Shown: piece after piece, positions 11,746-24,836 of the stretch
Position numbering within the stretch: the first letter of the stretch is position 1
How the letters are laid out: each line of letters begins with the position of its first letter
DNA from: Proteles cristata cristata
Taxonomy: Eukaryota > Chordata > Mammalia > Carnivora > Hyaenidae
Length of the DNA stretch: 64,000 nt
NCBI GenBank assembly: GCA_017311185.1
Contig: JAESUZ010002684.1
Span: forward strand, 961,893-1,025,892
Direction: 5' to 3'
Notes under the pieces: model-generated
The model's database searches: none
Told to the model about the DNA's origin: nothing
What the model saw: the letters and a program-made list of their open reading frames with translations, nothing else
Made by a program: the position numbers and the translations under genes

Positions 11746-13071
11746 GAACCTGATGGCCTGATGTTTAAAGAAACTAGAACACAAATAGTTGAGGGGGAAA
11801 AAAACCCTTTTCATTCCCCAAGAGAAAACCAATCTGCAAAATACCTAACCTAGAAGTGGGTGAGGGGAGCTTTGGAAGAAATCTGTAATACTAGAACAGG
11901 AAAGTTTCTCAGAGAGTTCCATTCAAGGGCCAGAGAATGATTTCCAATCAAGATTAGCACTTCATCTAAGGAGCAAACCTGTAGATCCAGGGAAATGATG
12001 GCCATTTGGATTTGAGAGCAGTCTTGAACAGAAAACTGATAAGGTGCTGACATCGTGCCATTTCTTAATTCAAGAACAAACTCACATCTCCTAGTGAGGC
12101 TGTCTTTTTTCTTCTTAAACTGGCTTCCAAAAAACATACCTAAATGCAATACAGGTTTCAAGGGGGATATCAAAGAATAGAGTCTGTCTCTGGTAACCAG
12201 GTGGTTTTTCCCTCTAGCCCACAGTAGTCTTGGCAATCTTTATTTTCTTTCCCAGATGAACCTCCCCCCCCCCCAATTCTGAAACAACCCTGCAAGTCAA
12301 GTTCGAGAAAATAGTATCCCAAATCCATTTGAAAGCAGAAAATAGGGGCTAAAAATTCTCATCCTAAAAATAATATTTCTTTCCTCTGTGAGATGAGGGA
12401 TGTTAACCAAGCTTATTGTGGTAATCATCTGGCAGTGTATGTTAGTAAAGTCCTTATGCTGTACACCTGAAACTTCTATAGTGCTATAGGTCAATTACAT
12501 CTTCATAAAACTGGAAGAAGGAGAGGGAAGGAGGAAGGAGGAGAGAGAAGGATCCATAGAACCTTCCCTCCTAGAGGAAACAGACCCATGCTGGTGGCCA
12601 CACAGTTCAGCCATCACGTGTTGAATTGTTCTTGTTGAAACTAGCAACTCCAGAAACCCACCTGAGAGAATTCTTAATGTAAAAGCTGTGGTCTCGAGCC
12701 TACAAAATCTGGGGTGGTCCAACAGATCAGAGGAGGAAAGTGATGGAGGAGGTCTTGTCCAGATGGGACCTTTTGGAATAACACCTGCCTGTCTTTGATG
12801 GCCAATTGAGTTGTCATAAATGTCCCAACCAAGGTTATTGGAATTAAGCATGGAATGTTCATAATTAGGTTACTGCCAGCCATTCTATTTCAGCCTACAA
12901 TTAGTAAATCACTAAGCTCATTTGCCTTATCGTGAAAGTTCTTAGGGCACAAAACCACAAGTTAATGAAAAACCCATGAAGGTAATCAGAGCCAGGCAAT
13001 TCTGTACCTCCTTGTAAACTTGATTTCTTGGATTTGTAGCACCTAGCTAATTCTTATACAATATAGACCAG
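11746..13071 (+). other. PRKG1: intron, with an old L1 3' remnant
   Basis: Otherwise single-copy. An 11-base C run is at 12264-12274, and a GA-rich run (AGGAAGGAGGAGAGAGAAGG) at 12525-12552 follows the L1 remnant. The 128- and 118-codon open frames on the - strand have no recognisable similarity. Confidence 0.5.
12385..12518 (+). mobile_element. ancient L1 3' end (L1MA/L1MB type)
   Basis: GATGTTAACCAAGCTTATTGTGGTAATCATC followed by CTTATGCTGTACACCTGAAAC and TATAGTGCTATAGGTCAATTACATCTTCATAAAA matches the sense 3' untranslated end of old L1MA/MB elements landmark by landmark. There is no coding part. Confidence 0.8.
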
Positions 13072-13082
13072 AGTATAGATAC

Positions 13083-13263
13083 TTTATTTTTTTAATGTAT
13101 GTTTATTTATTTGGAGAGAGTGAGAGAGATGGAATCCCAAGCAGGCTCCACACTGTCTGTCCAGAGCCTGATGTGGAGCTTGATCTCATGAACCATAAGA
13201 ACATGACATGAGCCAAAATTGAGTTGGATCCTTAACCAACTGAGCCACCTAGGTGCCCCCAAA
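13083..13263 (-). mobile_element. SINEC SINE, antisense, with 11-bp target duplication
   Basis: T-rich tail, a short GAGAGAGTGAGAGAGATGG run, CCCAAGCAGGCTCCACACTGTC, and a head complement ending ACTGAGCCACCTAGGTGCCCCC. AGTATAGATAC stands at 13072-13082 and 13264-13274 as a perfect target-site duplication. Confidence 0.94.
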
Positions 13264-13274
13264 AGTATAGATAC

Positions 13275-14890
13275 CTCATAATGGGTCTTTTGACACTTGG
13301 CATCTCCCAAGAGGGGCACATGGACTGTGATGCCAGAAAGCAGAAGGAGGGAACTAATGGATGCTCAGGGTGGTCCACAGTAGGGACTCAGCCCAGCCCA
13401 TCATAAATTGGCACATGGTCCCTGAGGTAGAATGTAGTTTTTATTCTAGATACTGTGATAAAGCTTTCAATTGTTCATAGTCCTGGCTGAGGTCGTAAGA
13501 GTGGAATAAAACTATAACCCTTAAATCTTAGCCAACTGTTGCAACATCTCTTCAGTAAACAACATTCACAAGGGAGCAAAGCCAAATAAAAATGATTTGG
13601 ATGTTTCTTTGTTGTGGTGGAGATAGTGCATAGTAAAAGTAATGCCAATATGATACCATATTTCTTAAGAGCCAAAGTGAATACTAAGAACAAAAGCAGA
13701 GTATACAGATGGACTGCATTTTATATCATCATTAGTTTCCCTAAACAACAGTCCTATTGACCTCTAGTCACTGAGTCCACTTAGAGAACATAATGGAAAA
13801 ATCTAGAACTTGACTAGGATGTTCTGAAAATGTCTTTCTGCCCCTTTTGGGGGGAAAATCTTTGATTTGGAATCTAACGTAGTTGAAAATTAAAGTATTA
13901 AAGCGTCATGAATAAATGCTAATTAATCTCTGCTATTTCTTTAAAAGAAATAGAAATTACATTAATCAGTGCTGACCTGAAGTGAATTCCTCAGAATACA
14001 CTCCTGAAGTTAATAGCAAATCATAATTATATAAAACCTCAAAGTTGGGCTATTTTGAAGTTGATGTAAGCCTCTGGCAAAAGCATGCTATATTTTGAGC
14101 CTAATATTTGTTGTAGCCCACATTGTTCCCCTCGGCACCCATAACCACACATAGGCCTGCCTATGTTTCATGCAAGGGAGGTCAATTTAAGCCAAACCTT
14201 ATAGGGAGGCATAGAATGGAAAAAAGAGGTGGGAGTAGGGGAGTGGCTTTAGGATGGTCCTGATATTTGCAAGGACATTGATTAGGTGGGAACAAGGGCC
14301 TCAGGTATACTTAGTAATCTTGTGATGGTCTTCTTCTTCATCTTCTTAAGTGAGCCACATATTCTGTTCTTAGAAATCCATTTGTAAGTGTGTAATGACT
14401 TCTAATTTGGCTTCAAGATTGCTGTGTGGCATAGTGAGTGAACTTAACTGAACTCACAGTTCATACCAATAATTTACATTACTGGACTCCTGGAAATCTG
14501 TACACTTCCGAATGTCTCTGAAAGAACTCTAATTAATACCATGTGTATACATTCCTACCATTTTTTTTTTTTTTAGCTCCCGGTAGATCCCGCCTCCCTG
14601 GATTACTTCCTTCTTCCACACAGCAGGGGTAAAGAAGGAAAAGTGATCATACAGTGACTGAGGAACATTTTACAAACACTTTGTTTCTGTTTACCTTTTA
14701 GAGATATCTGTTTATTTAAAAAAAATGTTTTTTGGACAATTCTCTATCTTCTGTGATCAGATTCCTCAGTTCCATGGCTACTGTGAATATACTGAATCTG
14801 TAGTATTTAACCTGGAAAAGGTGTTTTACATCCAAATTTCTATTTCTCAAATGTAATCTGTTCCAGTAAATCTCTTCCTAAATTTTTTTG
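13275..14890 (+). other. PRKG1: intron, single-copy
   Basis: AT-rich; no gene. A 10-bp inverted repeat with a one-base centre lies near 13934-13954. A T run at 14562-14574 is isolated. Confidence 0.5.
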
Positions 14891-14896
14891 CTACTA

Positions 14897-16799
14897 TTTT
14901 TTTTTTTACAAATAGTTTATTGTCAAATTAGTTTCCACATAACACCCAGTGCTCATCCCCACAAGTGCCCTCCTCCATGCCCACCCCTCCTCCCCCCACA
15001 TCCACCAGTCCTCAGTTTTTGTCAGCATTCAAGAGTCTCTCATGGTTTGCCTCTCCCCCTTTCCCCCACCATTTCCGCCCTTCTTCTCTCCCTTGGTCCT
15101 CTGTTAAGCTCCTCCTAATCCTCCTATACGTGCACACATATGATATTTGTCCTTCTCTGCCTGACTTATTTCGCTCAGCATAACACCCTCAAGGTCCATC
15201 CATGTTGCTACACATGGCCAGATTTCATTGTTTCTCATTGCCATGTAGTATTCCATGGTATAGATAAACCACATCTTCTTGATCCATTCATCTGTTGATG
15301 GACACTTAGGCTCTTTCCAGGTTTTAGCTATTGTGGAGAGTGCTGCTATGAACATTGGGGTACATGTGCTCCTATGCATCAGCATTTCTGTATCCCTTGG
15401 GTAAATTCCTAGCAGTGCTATTGCTGGGTCATAGGGAGTTCTATTGTTAGTTTCCTGAGGAACCTCCACACTGTTTTCCAGAGGGGCTGTACCAGTTTAC
15501 ATTCCCACCAACAGTGTAGGAGGGTGCCCGTTTTCTCCACATCCTCGCCAGCGTCTAGAGTCTCCTGATTTGTTCATTTTAGCCACTCTGACTGGCGTGA
15601 GGTGGTATCTCAGTGTGGTTTTGATTTGTATTTCCCTGATGAGGAGCGATGCTGGCATCGTTTCATGTGTGTGTTGGCCATCTGGATGTCCTCTTTGGAG
15701 AAGTGTCTGTTCATATCTTCTGCCCATTTCTTCACTGGGTTGTTTGTTTTTCGGGCGTGTAGTTTGGTGAGTTCCTTGTAGATTCTGGATATCAACCCTT
15801 TATCTGATATGTCATTTGCAACTATCTTTTCCATTCCGTTGGTTGCCTATTAATTTTCTGGGTTGTTTCCTTGGCTGTGCAGAAGCTTTTAATCTTGAGG
15901 AGGTCCCAACAGTTTATTTTTGCTCTTGTTCCCTTGCTTTTGGGGATGTGCCAAGTAAGAAGTTGCTGCGGTGGAGGTCAAGGAGGTTGTTTCCTGCTTT
16001 CTCCTCTAGGGTGTTGATAGTTTCCTGTCTCACGTTCAGGTCCTTTATCCATTTTGAGTTTATTTTTGTGCATGGTGTGAGAAAATGATCTAGTTTCATT
16101 CTTCTGCATGTTGCTGTCCAATTCTCCCAACACCATCTGTTAAAAAGGCTGTCTTTTTTCCATTGGATATTCTTTCCTGCTTTGTCAAAGATCAGTTGGC
16201 TGTATACTTTTGGGTCCACTTCTGAGTTCTCAATTCTGTTCCATTGGTTTATGTGTCTGTTTTTGTGCCAATACCATACTGTCTTGATGATGACAGCTTT
16301 GTAGTAGAGGCTAAAGTCTGGGATGGTGATCCTCCCGTTTTGGTTTTATTTTTCAGTATTACTTTGGCTATTCGGGGTCTTTTGTGGTTCCATACAAATT
16401 TTTGGATAGTTTGTTCTAGTTTTGAGAAGTATGCTGGTGCAATTTTGATTGGAATTGCATTGAATGTGTAGAGTGCCTTAGGTAGTAATGACATCTTAAC
16501 TTTATTTATTCTTCCTATCCATGAGCATGGAATGTTTTTCCATTTCTTTGTGTCTTCTTCAATTTCCTTCATAAGTTTTCTATAGTTTTCATCATACAGA
16601 TCTCTTGTATCCTTGGTTAGGTTTATTCCAGGTATTTTATGGTTTTTTGTGCAATTGTGAATGGGATCAGTTTCTTGATTTCTCTTTCTGTTGCTTCATT
16701 GTTGGTGTATAAAAATGCAACCGATTTCTGTACGTTGATTTTGTACCCTGCAACTTGGCTGAATTCTTGGATCAGTTCTAGTAGGCTTCTGGTGGAATA
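14897..16799 (-). mobile_element. LINE-1, 5'-truncated, antisense, 3' UTR and C-terminal ORF2
   Basis: A 1.9-kb L1 in reverse orientation: poly(A) as T11 at 14897-14907, 3' UTR to about 15110, then the C-terminal part of ORF2 (endonuclease/reverse transcriptase protein) up to the 5' break at 16799. The ORF2 reading is recognisable from conserved stretches such as [14 protein letters not shown] and STDEWIKKMWFIYTMEYY. It is split over different frames (15104-15469, 15610-15834, 15914-16219, 16249-16572), so it is a dead copy. CTACTATTTTTTTT occurs at both ends (14891 and 16800) as a target duplication. Confidence 0.95.
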
Positions 16800-16992
16800 C
16801 TACTATTTTTTTTGTAATGTTTGTTTTTGAATGAGAGAGAGAGAGGAGGAAATGAGGAGAGAGAGGATCCAAAGAGGTTTTGTGCTGACAACAGAGAGTC
16901 CAATGAAGAGGGGGCTGAACTCATGAACTGTGGAGATCATGACCAGAACTGAAGCTGACGCTAACTGTTGAGTTACCCAGATCCGACCCCCC
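16800..16992 (-). mobile_element. SINEC SINE, antisense, interrupted at its tail by L1
   Basis: TTTTTTTTGTAATGTTTGTTTTTGAATGAGAGAGAG, then a diverged body (GTTTTGTGCTGACAACAGAGAG), GAACTCATGAACTGTGGAGATCATGACC and a decayed head ending GAGTTACCCAGATCCGACCCCCC. The L1 at 14897-16799 landed at its A-rich tail. Confidence 0.85.
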
Positions 16993-17043
16993 ATTTTCTT
17001 TGATATCAACATGAATATATTCTCCTCTTATCAACACTGATTA

Positions 17044-17046
<3 letters not shown>

Positions 17047-17084
<38 letters not shown>

Positions 17085-17120
17085 GCATATATATATATGT
17101 ATGTATATATATATATATAT
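17047..17120. repeat. (AT)n microsatellite
   Basis: Uninterrupted AT dinucleotides from 17047 to 17082, then GGGC, further AT and ATGT units to 17120. It is self-complementary and likely to vary in length. Confidence 0.97.
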
Positions 17121-17359
17121 GAATATCTTATGTAGGCATCTCTATATATATAAATGCCTATCTTTAAAAAATGAGTTAGACATGAGAAAATTAGGCAAAT
17201 ATGAAAACAATCAGGAAATTGAGTTGGAACCAGAAATGCATTTGTACACACATTTCAAACCAAAGTCTTATGTAATTCTGACTGTGAGATTTCTAGAGGT
17301 CCTATCAAAGGAAACCTATCAATTAGAAGATTAAATATCAGTTAAAATCAATCTGTGCT

Positions 17360-17590
17360 GGGGTGCTTGGGTGGCTCAAGTCAGTTGGGCATCTGACTGT
17401 GACTCTTGGTTTTGGCTCAGGTCATGATCTCACAAATTTGTGAGTTTGAGCCCCATGTGGAGCTCTGCACTGACAGTGTGGCACCTGCTTGTTTTTCTCT
17501 GTCTCTCTTTCTCTCTCCCCCTCTCTTCCCCTCTCTGCTCTTCCCCTACTCACTTGCGTGCACTCTATCTCTCTCTCAAAATAAACAAAC
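17360..17590 (+). mobile_element. SINEC SINE with expanded CT region
   Basis: Head GGGGTGCTTGGGTGGCTCAAGTC, GAGTTTGAGCCCC, CTCTGCACTGACAGTGTGGCACCTGC, then a CT-rich run of nearly 90 bp and CTCTCTCAAAATAAACAAAC. Diverged older-subfamily copy. Confidence 0.92.
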
Positions 17591-18036
17591 TTGAAAACCA
17601 TAATCAGTTGTACACGAGCATGGTTTTTCAAAGAAGGAAGGGACACCAGGACTAAAGAGTGTGGTCACTGTGCTGTGGGAACAGTAGAACTTCCCAGAGT
17701 GGGGAATATCTGGATTTTATTAATTAGCTTTGATGTGACAAGTCCATAGATGTCCCTTAAGAAACCAGTGAGCTAAAATAAGAGCTCTGTGTTTGTCTTT
17801 TATTAGCTGAGAAGCCCTAATTCTTCAGGATTCTTAGTGGTGAACTTGCTACTATGGGTCGTTTCCACTGAAGACTTTCAACTATGGAAACTCAACAGAG
17901 TAGACTTGTGCAAAATCAGTTGTGTATCAAAGCTCTTTAGATATGGTTCATTTTGCCTTTAGTTCTATTAATATAACTGAAGCTAGAGCTTTAAGTCAGG
18001 AAAAATATTGTAATGCACTGGAAAGTTGGTACTTTG
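17591..18036 (+). other. PRKG1: intron, single-copy
   Basis: Short stretch between two SINEs; nothing recognised. Confidence 0.5.
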
Positions 18037-18216
18037 GGGGTGCCTGGGTGGCTCAGTCGCAGTTTGACTTTGGCTTATGTTGTGATCTCAGAGCTTTTGG
18101 GATCGAGCCCCACCATCTGACTCGGTGCTGATGGTGTGGAGCCTGCTTGGGGTTCTCTCTCTCCTTCTCTTTCTGTACCTCCTCACGACTATGAAAAGAA
18201 ATAAACTTAAAAAAAA
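18037..18216 (+). mobile_element. SINEC SINE abutting an L1
   Basis: GGGGTGCCTGGGTGGCTCAGTCG, with a shortened head (the GGTTAAGCGTCC part is missing), GGGATCGAGCCCC, GGTGCTGATGGTGTGGAGCCTGC, CT run, and GAAATAAACTTAAAAAAAAA. The poly(A) runs directly into L1 sequence at 18217. Confidence 0.92.
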
Positions 18217-19370
18217 AAGTTAACCTCTTTGACCTCAGCCACAGCAATTTCTTGCTTAAAAGACCTCCAAAGGCAAGGGAATTAACAGCAAACATGAACT
18301 ATTGGGACCTCACCAAGATAAAAAGCTTCTGCACTGCAAGGAAACCATCAACAAAGCTAAAAGGCAACTGATGGGATAGGAAAAGATATTTGCAAATGAC
18401 ATACTGGATAAAGGGCTAGTATCCAAAATCTATGAAGAACTTAGCACACTCCATACCCAAAAACCACGAAGTCCAGTGAAGAAAGGGACAGAAGACATGA
18501 ACAGACACTTTTCCAAAGAGGAAATCCAGATGGCCAACAGACATATGAAACAATGCTCAGTGTCACTCATCATCAGGGAAATACAAATCTAACCCACACT
18601 GAGACACCACCTCACACCAGTCAGAGTGGCTAAAATGAACAACTCCGAAACAACGGATGCTGGCATGGATATGGAGAAACGGGAACTCTCTTACACTGTT
18701 GGTGGGAATGCAAACTGGTGTAGCCCCTCTGGAAAACAGTGTGGAGGTTCCTCCAAAAATTAAAAATAGAACTCCCCTATGACCCAGCAATAGCACTGCT
18801 AGGAATTTACCCAAGGGATACTAGAGTGCTGGTGCATAGGGGCACATGCACCCCAATGTTCATAGCAGCTCTTTCAACAATAATCAAATTATGGAAAGAG
18901 CCTAAATGTCCATCAACTGACGAATGGATACAGAAGATGTAGGATGTGTATAAAATGGGATACTACTTGGCAGTGAGAAGGAATGAAATCCTCCCATTTT
19001 CAGTAATGTGGATGGAACTTGAAGGTATAAGTGGAATAAGTCAGTCAGAGAAAGACATATGTTTTCACTCATACGTGGAACTTGAGAAAATTAACAGAAG
19101 ACCATGGGGGAAGGGAAAGGTAAAAAATAGTTAGAGTGTGAGGCAAACCCTAAGGGACCCTTAAAACAGAGAAGAAACTGAAGGCTGATGGTAGGGGGTT
19201 GTAGGGGAGAGGGGAAAATGGGTGACAGGCATTGAGGAGGGCACTTGTTGGGATGAGCACTGGGTGTTGTGTGGAAGCAATGAATCACATGAATCTACCC
19301 CCAAAACTAAGAGCACACTGTATACAATGTATGTTAGCCAGCTTGACAATACATTATATTTTAAACAAAG
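18217..19370 (+). mobile_element. LINE-1 fragment, sense, C-terminal ORF2 and 3' UTR
   Basis: Starts GTTAACCTCTTTGACCTCAGCCACAGC and reads through the C-terminal region of ORF2 ([20 protein letters not shown] from 18763) into the 3' UTR with GGGATGAGCACTGGGTG. The frame carries an in-frame TAG at 18940-18942 and other breaks. It is more diverged than the antisense copies at 14897 and 22195. No clear poly(A) remains at the right end. Confidence 0.93.
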
Positions 19371-20899
19371 TTGTTAGTCATTCCTTGCTCAAGCAATATT
19401 ATGTCAACTGTTGGCTCTACATGACTGAGTGGAGGAGAGGACAAAGATCCTGCATTCTGCCAGGTAGATTGCAGTGACTTCTTACAATTCCATGTTCTTC
19501 ATTCATTGTGCTATTGATTTGAACCCAAAAGTTCCCAACCCCCATAGAAGGAGAATCTGAAACAAATACTTTCTCCATTAAAAAACAAAAACACAAAAAA
19601 CAAAGCAAAAACAAACTTCCTAACCTACAGCGATGTTGGCTGGTTTCTGTAATAGATAACAATACTGTGCTTCAGTACAGAGCTACTGAACTCTCCTAAG
19701 CCCTCCTTCCATTTATAGAAACGTGATGAAAATGATACCAGTAGTAAGAATTAGCATTTATTGACCATTTATTATATGCCAGGCATTACCCTCAGCATTG
19801 AACCTGCTTTATTACATCATCTTGTCAACGGCCCAATGAGATGTGTGCTTTTCTTTTATCCATTGTATTAATGAATGAAACTGGGGCCTGGAGAAATTAA
19901 TAACACGCCCAGAGTCACAAGGCTCTTAAGGAACAGATAAGAGAACGAGTATTTAACTCCTGGTCTAACTTCTAATGATGTATAAATCTCTTAACCACAT
20001 CAAGTTCTAAGCCTGTTTCTTATTCTCTAGTGGCAGATGAAGTTCCTAAGAGGACCAGCTTAATGTTGAAAGGGAAGGGGGGGAACATGCCATGGACAGA
20101 GGACACCTGAGGCTTGTGAATATATGAATTTCCTGGGCTGGTTTTGATGTACCTATTCAGAGACAGGGTTTTATCTTCCACACCCAAGAAATAAGATGTG
20201 ACAAACTACACTGAATTTTGAGTGGCCAGACATGCATAAGAGAGGATGTCCTAACTTTGTAAAATGTTGGACTGGTTCATTCCCAGATAACTTCATTTCC
20301 CACAGAGGAGGCATGCACACACGTAGTTCAAGGCTAGCAAATAGATTTTATGTGAAATTTTATCCTAATTACCACAGAATTCCCTCTCTGTTGATACCAT
20401 TTCCATGAAAAGGTTTTTGAGGTAGAACAAGACTGTCTGAAGAGTTGACCTTGCCTCACTGGTACATGGACTAAACTTGCCAAAAAAAAAAAGTTGTTTG
20501 ATATTTAAGATTTTATCCATTTAGGTGTCTGAAGAAATTAGCACATGAAACCTGTGATTTTACAAATGTAACTGCTTAGTTGAGAGTAGGTTGATTTTTT
20601 TTTTTTAAAGAGGGAGTAAGTTTAAAGCCCAAATTCTACAAGCTAAATATTACAGGAAATCCATCGATAAAGGGACAATTAGGAAAGCAATGCATGGGGG
20701 CCTGGCATGTGGAGAGGACTTGTTCTCCACTACTTCCTCTCATGCACTAGCTGATGCCACATAGAGCTTCTTCTATAGACAATGAATAAGTAATTTGGAA
20801 GAAAAATAGAAAGGGGGAGGATCAGTCTAGAATGCATATTGTTGATTCTTTTTTTCCAGTTCCTGACCCCCGTTGTGTGAGGTGATAGAATTTCTGGTA
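19371..20899 (+). other. PRKG1: intron with a MIR
   Basis: Apart from the MIR at 19749-19990 this is single-copy. A-rich tracts are at 19577-19612 and 20481-20490. Confidence 0.5.
19749..19990 (-). mobile_element. MIR SINE fossil
   Basis: TTAGCATTTATTGACCATTTATTATATGCCAGGCATT, CAACGGCCCAATGAGATGTG, AATGAAACTGGGGCCTGGAGAAATTAATAACACGCCCAGAGTCACAAGGCTCTTAAG follows the reverse complement of MIR through its core. Confidence 0.85.
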
Positions 20900-20911
20900 T
20901 ACCTAGCTGCA

Positions 20912-21133
20912 CCGCTTTTTTAAAAATTTTTTTTTAATGTTTTATTTCTGAGAGAGAGAGACAGCGTGAACAGGGGAGGGTCAGAGAGAGAGGGAGACAC
21001 AGAATCTGAAACAGGCTCCAGGCTCTGAGCTGTCAGACTGCACAGAGCCCGATGCAGGGCTCGAACCCACAAACTGTAAGATTCTGACCCGAGCCAAAGT
21101 CGGATGCTTAACTGACTGAGCCACCCAGCCATG
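20912..21133 (-). mobile_element. SINEC SINE, antisense, 730 bp upstream of the exon
   Basis: CTTTTTTAAAAATTTTTTTTTAATG, GAGAGAGAGAGACAGCGTGAACAGGGGAGGG, CAGGCTCCAGGCTCTGAGCTGTC, and a head complement ending GACTGAGCCACCCAGCC. The last bases of the usual GGTGCCCC end are lost. TACCTAGCTGCA flanks it at 20900-20911 and 21134-21145 as a perfect 12-bp target duplication. Confidence 0.95.
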
Positions 21134-21145
21134 TACCTAGCTGCA

Positions 21146-22073
<928 letters not shown>

Positions 22074-22194
22074 TGATTTTTAACCTATATTTTAATTCTC
22101 ACCTTGCAATGTGGTTGGTTCATCCACTAAAGGAGGGTTAGCAATCAGTTGTGCCCAACTTCAGTTTTATTGCTGACTTCTGGTAAAGCTTACT

Positions 22195-22597
22195 TTTTTT
22201 TTTTTTTTTTACAAATAATTTATTGTCAAATTAGTTTCCACATAACACCCAGTGCTCATCCCCACAAATGCCCTCCTCCATGCCCATCCTCCCTCCCCCC
22301 TACATCCATCAGTCCTCAGTTTTTGTCAGCATTCAAGAGTCTCTCATGGTTTGCCTCTCTCCCTTTCCCCCACCATTTCCGCCCTTCTTCTCCCCCTCGT
22401 TCCTCCATCAAGTTCCTCCTAATCCTCCTATACGTGCACACATATGATATTTGTCCTTCTCTGCCTGACTTATTTCGCTCAGCATAACCCCCTCAAGGTC
22501 CATCCATGTTGCTACACATGGCCAGATTTCATTGTTTCTCATTGCCATGTAGTATTCCATGGTATAGATAAACCACATCTTCTTGATCCATTCATCT
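22195..22597 (-). mobile_element. LINE-1 3' end, antisense, 216 bp after the exon
   Basis: T tract at 22195-22208 (complement of the poly(A) tail), then the same 3' UTR and last ORF2 codons as the L1 at 14897, ending abruptly after CTTGATCCATTCATCT at 22597. By eye the two copies are about 95 percent identical over some 390 bp, so they belong to one recent subfamily. I saw no clear target duplication. Only about 50 ORF2 codons remain and it is not functional. Confidence 0.95.
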
Positions 22598-22631
22598 CGG
22601 ATGTGATTATTATAGTGCCCTATGCCACGCA

Positions 22632-22726
22632 TTTTTTTTTTAAAGTAAACTCTATGCCCAACGTGGGGCTCAAACTCACAATCCCAGGACTCTTGTGCTC
22701 TACTGACTGAGCTAGCCAGTCGCCCC
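22632..22726 (-). mobile_element. short, older SINEC SINE, antisense
   Basis: TTTTTTTTTAAAGTAAACTCTATGCCCAACGTGGGGCTCAAACTCACAATCC... CTACTGACTGAGCTAGCCAGTCGCCCC. This is the tRNA-like head with a short tail and no CT-rich body, typical of older carnivore SINEC copies. Confidence 0.85.
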
Positions 22727-24797
22727 TACCGTGAATTCTTTTGTTGCACACGTGGCCAATCTTATGTTCTTTGCTGTCATTTTGATGACTCTCCCCATCT
22801 ATGCTTCAGCTCTAGAGCTATAGTCCCTCTATTAACCCGGAGAGTAGTTTGCCCTATAATTTCATTTCTAATAGGATGCCCTATTTAAGCTGTGCTTGAG
22901 TGGCACAAGTGAGGTTCCCACAGCCCACATGCATGACTGTAATGAAATCTGAATGAGGTTCTTTTACAAATAAACGATTGGAAAATATAGGAATAACATC
23001 ATAGAGGAATTTATACACAGAATTACTCACAGTTAACTTAGATGGACAATGGTCCTGTTTCAATGTGAATTCTCCCTCTCTAGAGGGTGGGTCTATAGCC
23101 ACATACAACAGAGTCCCACCCCACTGGTAAAGCTTCCTTTAACCTGGATTTCCTAGAAATTCAGATTTATAAAACGTGATAAATGAAACTGAAGGAAGAC
23201 CTCTCATTTTCTGTTGTTAAGCCTCATGCTGATACTTAGGGGATTTTTACATATCTTGTCTATTCTGGGTTACATTCCCCCATAAATTCCACTTGTTCAT
23301 TCATTGGGTTAGAAACATTTAAAGGAGAAATGTCCTTCATCTCATTCAAGCATCACTGGGTGAGATATATCCTGAATTCTAAAATTGTGTTGGAGTATAT
23401 TCTTGTCTTCAGCTGCTCATCAAGCTGTATATTATAGTATTTTTCTTTTCTACTGATTGAGCTTATTTTAAATCAGGGCAATAAAGCAGCTTATTTTCCT
23501 AATTTTACATGTATGTGTATATATGATTTCTCTAGCAACGTTTATTACTCAGTAGAAGCAGCTGCAGTACTTGGGGAGTGAGGGGAAGTGGTTTTAAATA
23601 CTCCTTCCTGACTACAGGGTATAATGAGTATGTAACAAACAGAGCTGAGTGCAAAAGCCAACAATGGAAGGTCCGTTGCATCTTGAGGCAGATGTGTGTA
23701 TTTCGTGTTTGAAATGGTCTTAGATACATAATCCTGTAGGTGATTGCAATCACAAGTCCCTTTGATTAGGTTTTCTTACTTTAAAAAATACTATTGGCAA
23801 AATGACAAATTATCCATTAGTTTTAGCTGGATGCCATTGATTATTTTGTATGCTGTGTTGTTTTTTTTTCTCACAAGTATGACATACAGCTAACAATATG
23901 GCTCTGAACCTTGGACTGTAAAGAATTCAAGAATGCATGGCCGGCCAGAATCCCAGAAATTGTCCTGTTTGTCTTGTTAGTCAATCGCCTTGTTATTCAT
24001 TGAAGTCACTAACCCCTCAGTTGTAATTGGGTCCTTATAGGATGAGTTTTTCTTGATACTTTATCTTGATCTCTGAAGGCACAAAACTCTTTTGATTGAT
24101 AGGCACCATAACGTTTTTATTTTATGTGATCATTTAATTATATGACTCAAAGAGTAATGAAGCCCAGTGAGGCATTGCAGAATCTGCCACAACTTTACCT
24201 TGTTTAAAAAGTGCCTTAACTAGAAAAAAGAGTAGCCATGGCACTGTTAAGTGAAACAGATGATCCTATCATGCCACGTTTTTATGAGAAATACATTCCT
24301 TGTAGGTCACAAAAAGGGGCCACAATAACACATTTTGATTAAAACAGGCTTTCTCTGAATCGTGAATAGTGAATTGTGAATATTTTAAAGTATTTCAGCC
24401 TTGTATACTACTCATTTAATCCTAATGAAAACCACAATTCCCAAAAGGTCAAGAGTTGGTAATAACATGTGCTTAATCTTTTGAAACTTTGCCTTATTAA
24501 AGAAATATTTTAGATAGACTAAATAGTGCATTTAAATGAATTTTACTGCAAAGATTTTTTTTCATAAAATGATTGCTTGATAACATTTATTGGGTTCCTA
24601 TAAAATGGAGTTCATCTGCAGTAGCTTCTATTGTACTCATGTTTGATCTGTTGAAATATGTACTATGTATCTGATTCAGTGAGAAGAAACTGGGTGTTGA
24701 ATGCAAATTAATTCTAACCATTTGGGGTGATCATAACATCTACACCAAAGAAAATGAGTAATAGAGCATGGTCTTTAACACAGACTCACAAAGGATG

Positions 24798-24836
24798 CAC
24801 ACACACGTGTGTGTGTGTGTGTGTCTGTGTGTGTGT
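24798..24836. repeat. (AC)n-(GT)n self-complementary microsatellite
   Basis: GCACACACACGTGTGTGTGTGTGTGT followed by CTGTGTGTGTGTGT. The junction ACACACGTGTGT is palindromic, so the two arms can pair with each other. Confidence 0.95.

Noticed and set aside
15104..16572. Reverse-transcriptase-like frames as a functional gene
   Set aside because: They are pieces of L1 ORF2 in different frames within a 5'-truncated element, so they are annotated as a mobile element.
22444..22710. 88-codon open frame after the exon as an alternative exon
   Set aside because: It is antisense L1 followed by a SINE, with no continuity with the PRKG1 reading frame.
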